A stretch of DNA of 64,000 nt from Limnobacter thiooxidans (lineage in GTDB: Bacteria; Pseudomonadota; Gammaproteobacteria; Burkholderiales; Burkholderiaceae_B). The stretch spans positions 868,001 to 932,000 of the forward strand of contig NZ_AP028947.1 in the NCBI RefSeq assembly GCF_036323495.1. The letters run 5' to 3'. The position numbers were made by a program, and so were the translations under genes. Each line of letters opens with the position of its first letter. Within the stretch, counting starts at the first letter, position 1. Shown here one piece after another: positions 1-9,332 of this stretch. Under the pieces are notes generated by a model. That model saw nothing but the letters and a program-made list of their open reading frames with translations. It did not search any database and was not told the DNA's origin.

Positions 1-258
1 CGACATTTTTTCTTTTTTGTCGAACACCAGGAACCGAACATCCACATTGCGTTTGGCGCACTTGTTGCGAATGATTTCAGCAACCTGCTCAAGTTTGAAG
101 TCATCGTCGGCGAACACCAGAATGGTGTTTTCATTCAATTCGACCTTGGAATCGGAGCCCTTAAAGTCAAAGCGCGTACCAATTTCCTTGTTCACCTGAT
201 CCACTGCATTGCGCAATTCGATCAAGTCCGGTTTGCAGACCACATCAAAAGACGGCAT
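1..258 (-). CDS. yajQ: YajQ family nucleotide-binding protein (partial, 3' end outside window)
   Basis: The first 86 codons of a YajQ-type protein are present and the rest runs off the left edge. The N-terminus [20 protein letters not shown], followed by a [10 protein letters not shown] stretch, is typical of this small family. Some YajQ members bind cyclic di-GMP or nucleotides and act as cytoplasmic effectors. The start at the ATG complementary to 256-258 gives the usual first residues. The gene is divergent from murB across about 50 bases. Family assignment is firm, but the ligand of this copy cannot be told from sequence. Confidence 0.9.
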   Translation of the reverse strand, partial: MPSFDVVCKPDLIELRNAVDQVNKEIGTRFDFKGSDSKVELNENTILVFADDDFKLEQVAEIIRNKCAKRNVDVRFLVFDKKEKMS

Positions 259-309
259 AGTTTATTCCTTCAAGCATAATGCCCCATTGTAATCGCTAGA
301 CCCTCCTCT

Positions 310-1329
310 ATGTCAGCCCTCACTGCCACCCACCGCGTCGATCTGCAACCCCTGCACACCTTTGGCCTGCCAGCCACAGCCAGTGACTTGCGTTTGCTGT
401 CGTCAGCCGAAGACCTCCAGGCTCTAGCACAAGCCAGGCAAGCAGGGCAGCCTTGGCTTTTACTGGGAGAAGGCAGCAATACAGTCTTTGTCAACCCGCA
501 GCTCAATGCAACGGTGTGGAAAGTGGCCTTGAAGGGTCGGCAGTACCTTGGATGTGACGGTGTGCATCACCACCTGCGCGTTCAGGCGGGTGAAAACTGG
601 CATCAAACTGTTGAATGGACCGTTGCCAAAGGTTGGGGGGGGCTGGAAAACCTCGCCTTGATTCCCGGTTGCGTGGGCGCAAGCCCCGTGCAAAACATCG
701 GTGCGTATGGTGTAGAGCTGAAAGACCGGGTCTCTGCGGTTCATGTGTTTGATCTGGATGCCGCTGAAACAGGCGTTTTTTCCCGCGATGATTGTGAATT
801 TGGATACCGCGACAGCATTTTCAAGCGGTCTGGCCAAGGGCGTTATGTCATTACTGCTGTGGACTTCGCTTTGCCTGTGAAATGGCAGGCTGTTCTGGGT
901 TACGGCGACGTGGCAAAATGTGTGGAGCAACTGGGTGCGATTACACCAATGAACGTGATGAAAGCAGTGTGCTCAATCCGCGCCCAAAAGCTGCCTGACC
1001 CAGTTGTTCTGGGTAACAGCGGCAGTTTTTTTAAAAACCCGGTCGTTCCCAGCGGACAAGCGCAGGAATTGTCTGCGCTTTTTCCGGCCCTGGTGCATTA
1101 CCCGGCTGGCCACGGCTTGGAAAAGCTTGCCGCAGGCTGGCTCATCGACCAATGCGGACTTCGAGGTTTTGAGAGGGCAGGGGTTGGGGTGTATCAAAAC
1201 CAGGCATTGATTCTGGTCAACCTGGGTGAGGGTTCAGGCCCAGCACTGAAGGGATTGATTGAGCATGTAAGGGCGACTGTAATGGCCAGGTTTGGTGTCG
1301 AGTTGGAGCCAGAACCCAATTTGATTTAA
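310..1329 (+). CDS. murB: UDP-N-acetylenolpyruvoylglucosamine reductase
   Basis: MurB reduces UDP-GlcNAc-enolpyruvate to UDP-MurNAc with NADPH and FAD, the second committed step of cytoplasmic peptidoglycan precursor synthesis. The 339-residue protein has the FAD-binding LLGEGSN (51-57), the PGCVGASPVQNIGAYG block (119-134) and GNSGSFFKNP (235-244), whose Ser239 matches the catalytic proton donor. The C-terminal run near 330-339 carries the conserved acidic residues. Its length fits the E. coli-type (type I) enzyme. It stands apart from the dcw cluster, next to yajQ, and is convergent with the next gene. Confidence 0.96.
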   Translation: MSALTATHRVDLQPLHTFGLPATASDLRLLSSAEDLQALAQARQAGQPWLLLGEGSNTVFVNPQLNATVWKVALKGRQYLGCDGVHHHLRVQAGENWHQTVEWTVAKGWGGLENLALIPGCVGASPVQNIGAYGVELKDRVSAVHVFDLDAAETGVFSRDDCEFGYRDSIFKRSGQGRYVITAVDFALPVKWQAVLGYGDVAKCVEQLGAITPMNVMKAVCSIRAQKLPDPVVLGNSGSFFKNPVVPSGQAQELSALFPALVHYPAGHGLEKLAAGWLIDQCGLRGFERAGVGVYQNQALILVNLGEGSGPALKGLIEHVRATVMARFGVELEPEPNLI

Positions 1330-1339
1330 GTTTTTACTT

Positions 1340-2698
1340 TTATTGGGCTTTCGACACCTGCAATTCCTTGGTTGTTTTTCGCTCGGTTTCGTTCGTTTTT
1401 GATTTTTTGCTTTTCACGATCCGGTGGTCATTGTTGAAAAATCCGTTCAACTTTGGGCTGTAGGGCAGTTGTACATCCAGCTTCTTGATGGGTGACACCG
1501 CACTGGCTGCCTTTACCGCAGCTTTGCCATTCACCCAAATTTCAAAGTTTCCACTTCGTTGCGGCTCGGTGTTGTCGCCCATTTTGCTGACAAGTCCACG
1601 AATGATCACATTGTCATCGCCAAGCTTCAGTTTCAGATTGTTGAAATAACGAGTTTCGCGAAGCGGGATGTACCGACCGCCTCTTTCTTCACCAAACTTC
1701 TCGATTGAATACTTTCCAGACAAAATCGTGGCGACCACACCAGTTTGCGGGTTTTCAATTCGAGTGCCTGAGGTCCATTGGTACTCGTCCAGGCTTCGCT
1801 GATTGAATTCACCGACATAGGTGGTGTGAATGGTTTGAATCAACTTGCCGTCCAGTCGAATGTCAAAGTCAATTGTTGATCTGTCTGGGGTGCTGTTCGT
1901 GAAGGGAAACCGCAAGCTCAGATTTTTGGCAAACAGTTCTGTTTGCAAGGTTTCAGCATTAAGCAAGGTCGTTTTTTTCGCTGAATGGATGTATGTACCG
2001 GAAACAAGTGTCCCTGCTTCATTGCCCATGAAGTCTGTGCTGGAAATGTGGCAGTTCTTGAATTCCAGTTTCACTGCCTTGTGTGAAGTGTTGGTGTCTT
2101 CCACCGTGGGCATTAACTCGGAGGTGACCTCTCCAGGGCAGACCTCATAGCGATGCAGTACTGTTTCGGTTAGGGGCACACCATCCCAGGCTTCCTCAAT
2201 CCGAAATGTTGCCTGCTTGAAAAGGTCGACCACATTCAAAAGACTTTGAAGCTTCAGTGATTCTTCCATTTGAAGGCTGGTGTTCACATTGCGGGAATCC
2301 GCCGCGTGAATGGTCACGGTGGCCGCCTGGCTGACCGCCTGTTTTCCAAATGCATCCTGAATCAGCACATCGTACCGATCGGGTTCAATCTGGTTGGGTG
2401 ATTGGTTGGCAATTATCTCCAGATATTGACCTGTCTCCCCCTCAAGGGGAGTTCCGTTTTTTCGCCACTGTATGGTTTTTACCGGACCCTTGGTGAGCAC
2501 GGCCAGGTAAGTGGTTTTTCCAGCTTCGACCACTCTGGACTGGGGGGGCGCCACAAACCCCAATGGCTCCCCTGCCGGTGATGCCACGTGGTGTCGGTTT
2601 GCTGCCCAGCTATTTGCATGTACTAAATGTGCGTCAAGCAGCAGCAAGGTGCCAATCAAAAAGAATGAGGTGCGGTGCAACGGGTTGGGGGTATACAT
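1340..2698 (-). CDS. Hypothetical secreted protein with an N-terminal Ig-like domain
   Basis: No family was recognised for the whole protein (452 residues). The N-terminus has a hydrophobic signal peptide (about 1-29, ending LVHANSW). Residues about 50-135 look like an immunoglobulin I-set fold, with a VVEAGKTTYLAV strand, a WRKNG turn and a late DRYDVLIQD strand ending in VTIHAA. The middle is rich in beta-strand-like text, and the C-terminal 40 residues are lysine- and glutamate-rich. It is probably exported to the periplasm or surface. It is a single gene, convergent with murB, with no functional neighbours. Confidence 0.6.
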   Translation of the reverse strand: MYTPNPLHRTSFFLIGTLLLLDAHLVHANSWAANRHHVASPAGEPLGFVAPPQSRVVEAGKTTYLAVLTKGPVKTIQWRKNGTPLEGETGQYLEIIANQSPNQIEPDRYDVLIQDAFGKQAVSQAATVTIHAADSRNVNTSLQMEESLKLQSLLNVVDLFKQATFRIEEAWDGVPLTETVLHRYEVCPGEVTSELMPTVEDTNTSHKAVKLEFKNCHISSTDFMGNEAGTLVSGTYIHSAKKTTLLNAETLQTELFAKNLSLRFPFTNSTPDRSTIDFDIRLDGKLIQTIHTTYVGEFNQRSLDEYQWTSGTRIENPQTGVVATILSGKYSIEKFGEERGGRYIPLRETRYFNNLKLKLGDDNVIIRGLVSKMGDNTEPQRSGNFEIWVNGKAAVKAASAVSPIKKLDVQLPYSPKLNGFFNNDHRIVKSKKSKTNETERKTTKELQVSKAQ

Positions 2699-2769
2699 GG
2701 CCTGTCTATATTGATGACTCCATGAAGTGAGTGGTGTGAGTTGCAGCGAATGTTCCGTGCTTGCGGGAA

Positions 2770-2801
2770 TAAAAAAACCGCTGGGGGTTAGCCAGCGGTC
2801 T
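2770..2801 (-). terminator. Rho-independent terminator of the arg operon
   Basis: On the minus strand an 8-bp stem (2777-2784 with 2792-2799) and a 7-base loop are followed by a run of seven T residues. It lies about 27 bases after the argG stop codon. Confidence 0.85.
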
Positions 2802-2827
2802 CTTGTTGCGTCAATGTGTGGCGAGGA

Positions 2828-4057
2828 TCAGCCGCGCTTGATCTTCGCGTTGGCCGCAATGCGCATGCGCAGCGCATTCAGTTTGATAAAACCGCCAGCA
2901 TCAGCCTGGTTATAGGCGCCACCGTCTTCATCAAAAGTTGCAATGTTCTGGTCAAACAAGGAATCTGTTTTGGAGTCTCGTGCAACTACAATGACGTTGC
3001 CCTTGTACAGTTTCACCCGCACCCAGCCGTTGACTGTGCTTTGAGTTTGGTCAATCAGGGTTTGCAATGCAACCCGTTCAGGTGCCCACCAGTAACCGTT
3101 GTAAATCATGCTGGCGTAGCGGGGCATCAAGTCGTCTTTCAAGTGAGCCACTTCACGGTCCAGCGTAATGGATTCAATCGCGCGGTGTGCTTTCAGCATG
3201 ATGGTACCGCCCGGCGTTTCATAACAGCCGCGGCTCTTCATGCCAACATAGCGGTTTTCAACCAGATCCAGGCGACCAATGCCGTGCTTGCCGCCCAAAC
3301 GATTCAGTTCGGTCAGCACAGTGGCTGGGCTCATCCTGGTACCGTTCAGAGCCACAATATCGCCCTTCTCGTATTCAATGTCCAGGTATTCAGCTTGGTC
3401 CGGGGCAGCCTCGGGGCTGACTGTCCAGCGCCACATGCCTTCTTCGGCTTCGGCGCTGGGGTTTTCCAGGTGACGGCCTTCAAAACTGATGTGCAGCAAA
3501 TTCGCATCCATGGAGTAGGGTGCACCGCCATTTTTGTGTTTCATGTCAATTTCAATGCCAGCGTCTTCCGCATACTTCAGCAATTTCTCGCGGCTTAGCA
3601 AATCCCATTCCCGCCATGGTGCAATAATTTTTACACCGGGCATCAGCGCATAGGCACCCAACTCGAAACGCACCTGGTCGTTGCCTTTGCCGGTTGCACC
3701 GTGGGAAATGGCGTCTGCGCCGGTTTCACGTGCAATGTCAATCAGGCGCTTGGCGATCAATGGGCGGGCAATTGAGGTGCCCAGCAGGTACTCACCTTCG
3801 TAAACCGTATTGGCGCGGAACATCGGAAACACGAAGTCGCGCACGAATTCTTCGCGCACATCATCGATGTAGATGTTTTCGGGTTTGATCCCGAATTTCA
3901 ATGCCTTTTGGCGTGCAGGTTCGAGTTCTTCACCCTGGCCCAGGTCTGCGGTGAAGGTCACGATTTCACAGCCATAGTTGTCTTGCAGCCACTTCAAAAT
4001 GACAGAGGTGTCCAGACCGCCAGAATAGGCGAGTACTACTTTGTTGATGTCGCTCAT
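2828..4057 (-). CDS. argG: Argininosuccinate synthase
   Basis: ArgG joins citrulline and aspartate with ATP to form argininosuccinate, the penultimate step of arginine synthesis. The 409-residue protein has the N-type ATP pyrophosphatase P-loop SGGLDTS at 12-18 and typical blocks such as [16 protein letters not shown] and [12 protein letters not shown]. It is the last gene of the argD-argF-argG set on this strand, 34 bases after argF, and is closed by a strong terminator. Length is normal for the short bacterial type. Confidence 0.97.
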   Translation of the reverse strand: MSDINKVVLAYSGGLDTSVILKWLQDNYGCEIVTFTADLGQGEELEPARQKALKFGIKPENIYIDDVREEFVRDFVFPMFRANTVYEGEYLLGTSIARPLIAKRLIDIARETGADAISHGATGKGNDQVRFELGAYALMPGVKIIAPWREWDLLSREKLLKYAEDAGIEIDMKHKNGGAPYSMDANLLHISFEGRHLENPSAEAEEGMWRWTVSPEAAPDQAEYLDIEYEKGDIVALNGTRMSPATVLTELNRLGGKHGIGRLDLVENRYVGMKSRGCYETPGGTIMLKAHRAIESITLDREVAHLKDDLMPRYASMIYNGYWWAPERVALQTLIDQTQSTVNGWVRVKLYKGNVIVVARDSKTDSLFDQNIATFDEDGGAYNQADAGGFIKLNALRMRIAANAKIKRG

Positions 4058-4091
4058 GATTCTCTATTCAAAAGGGTAGTTAAAGGTCCGC

Positions 4092-5003
4092 TTACTTGCG
4101 GCCCAACAAAAGAAATTCCATCAGGGCCTTCTGGGTGTGAAGGCGGTTCTCCGCCTCGTCCCACACCACACTTTTCGGCCCGTCTATCACTTCGGCAGCC
4201 ACTTCCTCGCCACGGTGGGCGGGCAGGCAGTGCATGAACAATGCTTCTGGGTGGGCTACGTCCATCATCTCGGTATCCACCTGGAAGTCTGCAAAGGCCC
4301 GGCGTCGTGCCTTGTTTTCGTTCTCAAACCCCATGCTGGTCCACACGTCGGTGGTTACGAGGTCAGCGCCTTTGCAGGCGTCCATCGGGTCTTCAAACCA
4401 CTCGTGGTGTGTGCCCTTGATGTTGGTTTTCGCAGGGTCGATGTTGTAATCGCTGGGTGTTGATATGTTGACCTTGAAGTCCAGCATTTCTGCGGCTTGT
4501 AGCCAGGTGGCACACATGTTGTTGCCGTCACCTACCCATGCCACTGTTTTGCCTTGAATGCTGCCCCGGTGTTCAATGAAGGTAAAAATGTCAGCCAGGA
4601 TTTGGCAGGGGTGGTATTCGTTGGTCAAGCCGTTGACAACAGGCACACGGCTATTGGCCGCAAAACGTTCAATGATTTCCTGCTCGTAGGTACGAATCAT
4701 CACGATGTCGCACATGCGGGAAATGACCTGCGCCGCATCTTCCACGGGTTCGCCACGGCCCAGTTGTGAATCTTTGGTGTTCAGGTAAATCGCAGAGCCG
4801 CCCAGTTGGTGCATGCCTGCTTCAAAGCTCAGACGTGTTCGGGTTGAAGCCTTCTCGAAAATCATGACCAACGTACGATCTTGCAGGGGATAGTACGGCT
4901 CGTACCGCTTGAACCGTGCCTTGATGTCGCGAGACGACTTCATCAGGTAGTCAAATTCGTCTTTCGAAATGTCGTTGAACTGCAAAAAATGTTTGATAGG
5001 CAT
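4092..5003 (-). CDS. argF: Ornithine carbamoyltransferase
   Basis: ArgF makes citrulline from ornithine and carbamoyl phosphate. From the ATG at 5003 the protein is 303 residues and begins MPIKHFLQFNDIS, the usual start of betaproteobacterial ArgF. An upstream in-frame start at 5057 would overlap argD and adds unconserved residues. Carbamoyl-phosphate motif STRTR is at 53-57, and the HPCQ and HCLPAHRGEEV ornithine-binding motifs are present. It sits 37 bases after argD and just before argG. Confidence 0.96.
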   Translation of the reverse strand: MPIKHFLQFNDISKDEFDYLMKSSRDIKARFKRYEPYYPLQDRTLVMIFEKASTRTRLSFEAGMHQLGGSAIYLNTKDSQLGRGEPVEDAAQVISRMCDIVMIRTYEQEIIERFAANSRVPVVNGLTNEYHPCQILADIFTFIEHRGSIQGKTVAWVGDGNNMCATWLQAAEMLDFKVNISTPSDYNIDPAKTNIKGTHHEWFEDPMDACKGADLVTTDVWTSMGFENENKARRRAFADFQVDTEMMDVAHPEALFMHCLPAHRGEEVAAEVIDGPKSVVWDEAENRLHTQKALMEFLLLGRK

Positions 5004-5040
5004 TTTTCTATACCGGCTTGCCTTGCAGGCCGGTTCCTCT

Positions 5041-6222
5041 TTATGCGGATTGTTCAAGAAACGCTTTGATCAATGGGGCCAGTTCCATGGCCAGCGTTTC
5101 TGCTTCTTCTTTTTTAATCACCAGTGGGGGCAGCAGACGAACCACATTGTCGCGTGTTACGTTGATGATCAAGCCTTTGTCGCGCGCAATTGCAACCAGT
5201 TCGGCGCAGGGCTTCCAAAGCTCTACGCCCACCATCAGGCCACGTCCCCGAATATCCTTGATCCCTGCAACACCAGCAAGTTCACGCGACAACACAGCGC
5301 GGATCAACTGCCCCATCTGTTCTGCATGCGCCAGCAAGCCTTCTTCTTCCATGATCTGAATGGTGGCCAATGCAGCAACCGACACCAGCGGGCCACCACC
5401 GAATGTGGTTCCATGTGTGCCCGGCGTGAACACGCCCGCGGCAGGCCCGGCTGCCAGGCATGCGCCGATTGGTACACCAGAACCCAAACCTTTGGCCAGC
5501 GTAATGACATCGGGTTCAATGCCTGCATGCTGGTATCCAAACCATTTGCCAGTGCGGCCAATACCGCTTTGAACTTCGTCAATCATCAGCAACCAACCCT
5601 TGGCGGTGCAAAGTTTGCGCAAGGCTTGCAGGTATTCCGTATCGGCCACGTTGATTCCGCCTTCGCCCTGAAGTACTTCCAGCAACACAGCCTGTATGTC
5701 GGGGTTCTCTGCAGCAGCCTGCTCAATGGCTGGAAAGTTCTTGTAGGGTACGCGCACAAAGCCGCCAGGCAGTTCACCAAAACCCACTTTGGCCTTGGGG
5801 CTGTCCGTTGCTGCCAGGGTGGCCAGCGTGCGACCATGCCAGGCGCGTTCCATGACAATGATCTTGGCGTTTTCAATGCCTTTTTTGTAGCCGTAATGTT
5901 TGGCCAGCTTGATAGCGGCCTCATTGGCTTCCGCGCCAGAATTGCAGAAGAACGCCTCGTCCATGCCGGAAATTTCGCACAGCCTGTCGGCCAGTTGGGA
6001 CTGTTCAACAATGCCGTAGAGGTTGGAAGTGTGGATCAGTTTTCCAGCCTGCTCTGCAATGGCTTTCACCAATTTAGGGTGGTTGTGTCCCAATCCGTTG
6101 ACCGCAATACCGGCCAAACCATCGAGGTATTTCTTGCCGTCTGTGGACCACATCCACACGCCATCACCATGGGTGAAGGCAATGGGCTGGCGGGCGTAGG
6201 TTTTCATCAGGTGGTCTGTCAC
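5041..6222 (-). CDS. argD: Acetylornithine aminotransferase (class III)
   Basis: This PLP enzyme transaminates N-acetylglutamate semialdehyde to acetylornithine, and ArgD enzymes often also serve lysine synthesis. The 393-residue protein has NSGAEANE (94-101), the cofactor aspartate in LLMIDEVQSG (about 215) and the Schiff-base lysine in TLAKGLGSG (about 244). It is the first gene of argD-argF-argG, the two following genes being carried in the same direction with short gaps. Related class III aminotransferases are an alternative in isolation, but the neighbours settle the call. Confidence 0.94.
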   Translation of the reverse strand: MTDHLMKTYARQPIAFTHGDGVWMWSTDGKKYLDGLAGIAVNGLGHNHPKLVKAIAEQAGKLIHTSNLYGIVEQSQLADRLCEISGMDEAFFCNSGAEANEAAIKLAKHYGYKKGIENAKIIVMERAWHGRTLATLAATDSPKAKVGFGELPGGFVRVPYKNFPAIEQAAAENPDIQAVLLEVLQGEGGINVADTEYLQALRKLCTAKGWLLMIDEVQSGIGRTGKWFGYQHAGIEPDVITLAKGLGSGVPIGACLAAGPAAGVFTPGTHGTTFGGGPLVSVAALATIQIMEEEGLLAHAEQMGQLIRAVLSRELAGVAGIKDIRGRGLMVGVELWKPCAELVAIARDKGLIINVTRDNVVRLLPPLVIKKEEAETLAMELAPLIKAFLEQSA

Positions 6223-6265
6223 GGTAAAACTCTCTATCAGCGGTGTTCAGGCAAAACGCGGGGCT

Positions 6266-6305
6266 TTAAAAACAAACGCAGCCAATCGATTGACGTGCGG
6301 CTGCG
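6266..6305 (-). terminator. Probable terminator after the NDUFA9-like gene
   Basis: Minus-strand stem (6277-6283 with 6299-6305) with a 15-base loop, followed by a T-rich tract (GTTTGTTTTT). It lies between the NDUFA9-like gene and argD, so it would separate the two transcription units. Confidence 0.6.
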
Positions 6306-6346
6306 TGGTGCAAAGCGAAATTGTACGACGAATCAAGGCTTAAGGG

Positions 6347-7321
6347 CTAGTCCCGGCGGTGTGCGCGGGTTCGAAATTCGTCCAGATCCGAAGGTAAATG
6401 TTTGGCTCGCAGGTATTCAGGTGCCACGATGGACAAACTCTCGTAGCCAGCCAGTGGAAACAGCCGTCCTGAAGTCCGAATGTTGTCTATTTTCATGGAG
6501 TCTACGTTGTCGCGGCTCATCAGCGGCTCACCAGGAGCAAGCTCCATCAGCAACGCTTGAGCTTTTGCTGCAAATTCTGGAATGCCGAAAACCGCAGGGT
6601 TTTTCCCAACAGCCCGGGCCGAAATTTGAACCAGTTCTTTCAAGGTAAACACTTCAGGTCCGGTCAGGTCATAGGTGTTGTGCACCGTTTCTTTGCCATG
6701 GTCTTCCACGCAAACCATCACTGCTTTGGCCACGTCACTTACGGAAACGGGCTGAAAACGTGCTTCAGCACCGGCCAGTGGAATAAAGGGCGCGATTTTG
6801 GCCAGCGAGGCAAAAGTATTCAGAAAGTTGTCTTCCCGCCCGAACACGACGGATGGACGAAGAATTGTCCAGGCCAAGCCACTGTCTTTGACAATTGCTT
6901 CTCCATCGGTTTTGGAACGCAGGTACATGGAAGGTGCCGGGTTCTGAACTCCAACGCCCAGCGCGCTGATGTGCACGATTCTTTTCACGCCATGTTTAGA
7001 CATGGCTGTACACAGCACCTTTGGAAACTCGACATGATTCACACGGAAGCTTTGCCCATAGGGCTTACCCGGCTTGCTGTGCAGCACACCTAGCAGGTTA
7101 ACTACAATGTCCTGACCAGTGACTAGGCGTCCCAATGTAGCCCGGTCATGGATATTGGCTTCCACAATGTGACATGTAGGCAGGGTGAGCAGGTGTTTTG
7201 CCTTGTCATATCTGCGGGTGGGTGCAGTAATTTTGTAACCAGCTTGCGCCAATTGATTGCACACGGCCTGGCCCAGAAACCCGGACCCGCCAATTACCAA
7301 CACATTTTTTGATTTACTCAT
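6347..7321 (-). CDS. NDUFA9-like extended SDR (NAD(P)-dependent epimerase/dehydratase family)
   Basis: A 324-residue atypical short-chain dehydrogenase. The Rossmann motif GGSGFLG lies at 11-17, and later blocks such as VVNLLGVLH, HISALGV and LRPSVVFGREDNFLNTFA are those of the complex I NDUFA9 subgroup. In this subgroup the YxxxK site is replaced (here YLRSK). The mitochondrial member is a structural NADPH-binding subunit of complex I; the bacterial role is not settled. The gene follows slt by 19 bases and is probably co-transcribed with it. Confidence 0.85.
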   Translation of the reverse strand: MSKSKNVLVIGGSGFLGQAVCNQLAQAGYKITAPTRRYDKAKHLLTLPTCHIVEANIHDRATLGRLVTGQDIVVNLLGVLHSKPGKPYGQSFRVNHVEFPKVLCTAMSKHGVKRIVHISALGVGVQNPAPSMYLRSKTDGEAIVKDSGLAWTILRPSVVFGREDNFLNTFASLAKIAPFIPLAGAEARFQPVSVSDVAKAVMVCVEDHGKETVHNTYDLTGPEVFTLKELVQISARAVGKNPAVFGIPEFAAKAQALLMELAPGEPLMSRDNVDSMKIDNIRTSGRLFPLAGYESLSIVAPEYLRAKHLPSDLDEFRTRAHRRD

Positions 7322-7340
7322 GGAAACCGAATTAACCTGC

Positions 7341-9332
7341 TTACTTGGATCCGTAGATCATACCGAGTCTTTGTTTCAAAGGGGTCGACGCGTTGTTCAA
7401 TAGCAAGGAATAAGCCACAGTATTGGACATCACGTTTTTCACATAGCCCCTCGTCTCATCAAAGGGGATCAGTTCGGCGAATATAGCACCTTCCACTTTC
7501 CTGTCCCCCAGTCTGCGTTTCCAAAGCGCCGGCCTGCTCGGGCCTGCGTTGTAGCCGGCTGAGGCCAGTACAGGGGATTGGTCGTGTTGCTCAAAAACCA
7601 TTTTCAGGTAGCTGGTGCCCAAAGTGAGATTGGTTTCAATTTCGGTGATGTCAGCTGGCTGAAAGTCGGACAGACCGATTTTCTTCGCCACGTACTTGGC
7701 TGTGGCGGGCATCACCTGCATCAAGCCACTTGCACCTACACCAGATCTTGCAATCGTGACGAATCGCGATTCTTGCCGGATCAAGCCGTACACCCAAGAC
7801 TCGTCAACACCAATTTCCCGGGTTTTCGCTTGCATGTTTGACCGAAAGGGCGTCAGGTAGCGCAGGCTCAAATCATGTTCGATCTCGGTTCGATCCGCAG
7901 CTGCAATCGCGCGGTCATAAAGCTGATTGCGCTCCGCCCAAGTGGCCGCGGCCAACAATTCACGGTCTTTCATTTGCGCAACCTGGAGATTGAACTCCCA
8001 GAAGCCGTCTGTTCTAAGCCCTGCATCGTAAAGGGCCAGGGCACGCACCAAGCCAGGGTGTTTTTTAGCCCAGTCCAGTTCTGCTGCAGTCAGTAACTCA
8101 GGGCGTTTGGGGGCTGTCACTACATTGCCCAATTCTTCATCTGCCAATTTGCCGTAAAAGGAAAACGGACTTCTGGCCTTGATCCACTCCTGTCGCGCCT
8201 CTACCATTTTTCCGGTATTGGCCAAGGCTCGGCCTCGCCAATACACCCACGCCTTGTCCTCTTTCAATACGGGATTCATTTCGTTGGTGGCCTGCAGCAC
8301 GGCCGGCCAGTCCTCGAGCAGCAATGCGGACCGAACTTTCCACTCCTGTTGCTCCTGACTCATCAGTTCCGGGTTGCTGCGCTTGAAATAAACCAAGGCA
8401 TTCCGATCCCAAACCAGCCCGGCCCTGTAACCCACATGGGACCACAGCCATTGTTCAGAGCTGGTGGAAAGCTTGCCTGAAAGTGTGCCTTCAAGCAGTC
8501 CGGCAACATCTTTGTAATCTTGTACCGCACGACGAGCCAGCGCGCTTGTAAGGTAAAGGTCAGTACCCGTGATGGTCAAGCCAGCTTTGAGAGTTTTGTC
8601 GGGGTTGGTGGTTGCTTCGCGCAAGCTGCTGCTGACAATCGCTTTGCCCCACGCAGTTTCGGAAAAATCCTCTACGAATCGAACGGCTTCACTTAGTTGG
8701 TTGTTGGCAACCAGTTGTAAAACATGTCGGTCAAGGTCCTGGGCACTTACGCCTCCAACCTTGTACAGATTTTTCAACATCACGCGGCAAGTTCTGGGCA
8801 GGCGTTTGTCGGCACTCAAAACAGCATTCAATTTGTAGCGAACAAGCTGCCCCTGTTCGGCAGCGTACATCAGGTCTGCACATTCCACACCTTGGTCTGG
8901 GCGGTATCTTAGTTGTGATCGTTGCGCCGCAAACTCATCCCATTGCGCAGTACGTGCCAGTTGTTCCAGCCAATCCCTGCGCAAGGTTTCAGCTGGCCAG
9001 CTGCTTTCATGCTTGTTCAGCAAGGGCAATATCTCGGATTTACTCCAGACAACTTCACGGTCGGGGAATTTCTTCTCCACACCTTTCTGGAAAAAACGGA
9101 ATTGCCAGATTTCTACATGGGGTCTGAATACGCTTTTTTCCGGCATCTGGGCAGCCAAGCGGTTAAACTTGTCATAAGCGCCGTCGACGTAAGCTGATTT
9201 GATCTGCTTCATCAGCTCCGCTTCCACCTCCTTGTTTGCAAGCGCGGGCTGGGATAGTGCAATGCCTGCTGCCATCAAGGGAAAGCTGATCCAACGTGAA
9301 ATGTTCTGAAATATCGTCATTGTTCGTGTCAT
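7341..9332 (-). CDS. slt: Soluble lytic murein transglycosylase (Slt70 type)
   Basis: A periplasmic enzyme that cleaves glycan strands to 1,6-anhydro-MurNAc ends. From the ATG at 9332 it is about 663 residues with an N-terminal signal peptide ending near QPALANKE. A long helical region (the Slt70 superhelix) is followed by a C-terminal SLT domain with RQESRF (catalytic Glu near 520), GLMQVMPATA and AGYNAGPSR. The start is uncertain: 9320 (MTIFQ) is also possible, and neither has a good Shine-Dalgarno sequence. Its start codon overlaps that of the divergent 5-FCL gene. Confidence 0.92.
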   Translation of the reverse strand: MTRTMTIFQNISRWISFPLMAAGIALSQPALANKEVEAELMKQIKSAYVDGAYDKFNRLAAQMPEKSVFRPHVEIWQFRFFQKGVEKKFPDREVVWSKSEILPLLNKHESSWPAETLRRDWLEQLARTAQWDEFAAQRSQLRYRPDQGVECADLMYAAEQGQLVRYKLNAVLSADKRLPRTCRVMLKNLYKVGGVSAQDLDRHVLQLVANNQLSEAVRFVEDFSETAWGKAIVSSSLREATTNPDKTLKAGLTITGTDLYLTSALARRAVQDYKDVAGLLEGTLSGKLSTSSEQWLWSHVGYRAGLVWDRNALVYFKRSNPELMSQEQQEWKVRSALLLEDWPAVLQATNEMNPVLKEDKAWVYWRGRALANTGKMVEARQEWIKARSPFSFYGKLADEELGNVVTAPKRPELLTAAELDWAKKHPGLVRALALYDAGLRTDGFWEFNLQVAQMKDRELLAAATWAERNQLYDRAIAAADRTEIEHDLSLRYLTPFRSNMQAKTREIGVDESWVYGLIRQESRFVTIARSGVGASGLMQVMPATAKYVAKKIGLSDFQPADITEIETNLTLGTSYLKMVFEQHDQSPVLASAGYNAGPSRPALWKRRLGDRKVEGAIFAELIPFDETRGYVKNVMSNTVAYSLLLNNASTPLKQRLGMIYGSK

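Noticed and set aside
2816-3598. 260-codon open frame on the plus strand
   Set aside because: Antisense to argG, with no motifs of its own.
4969-6648. 559-codon open frame on the plus strand
   Set aside because: It is the antisense shadow of argF, argD and the NDUFA9-like gene, all of which have clear family motifs on the minus strand.
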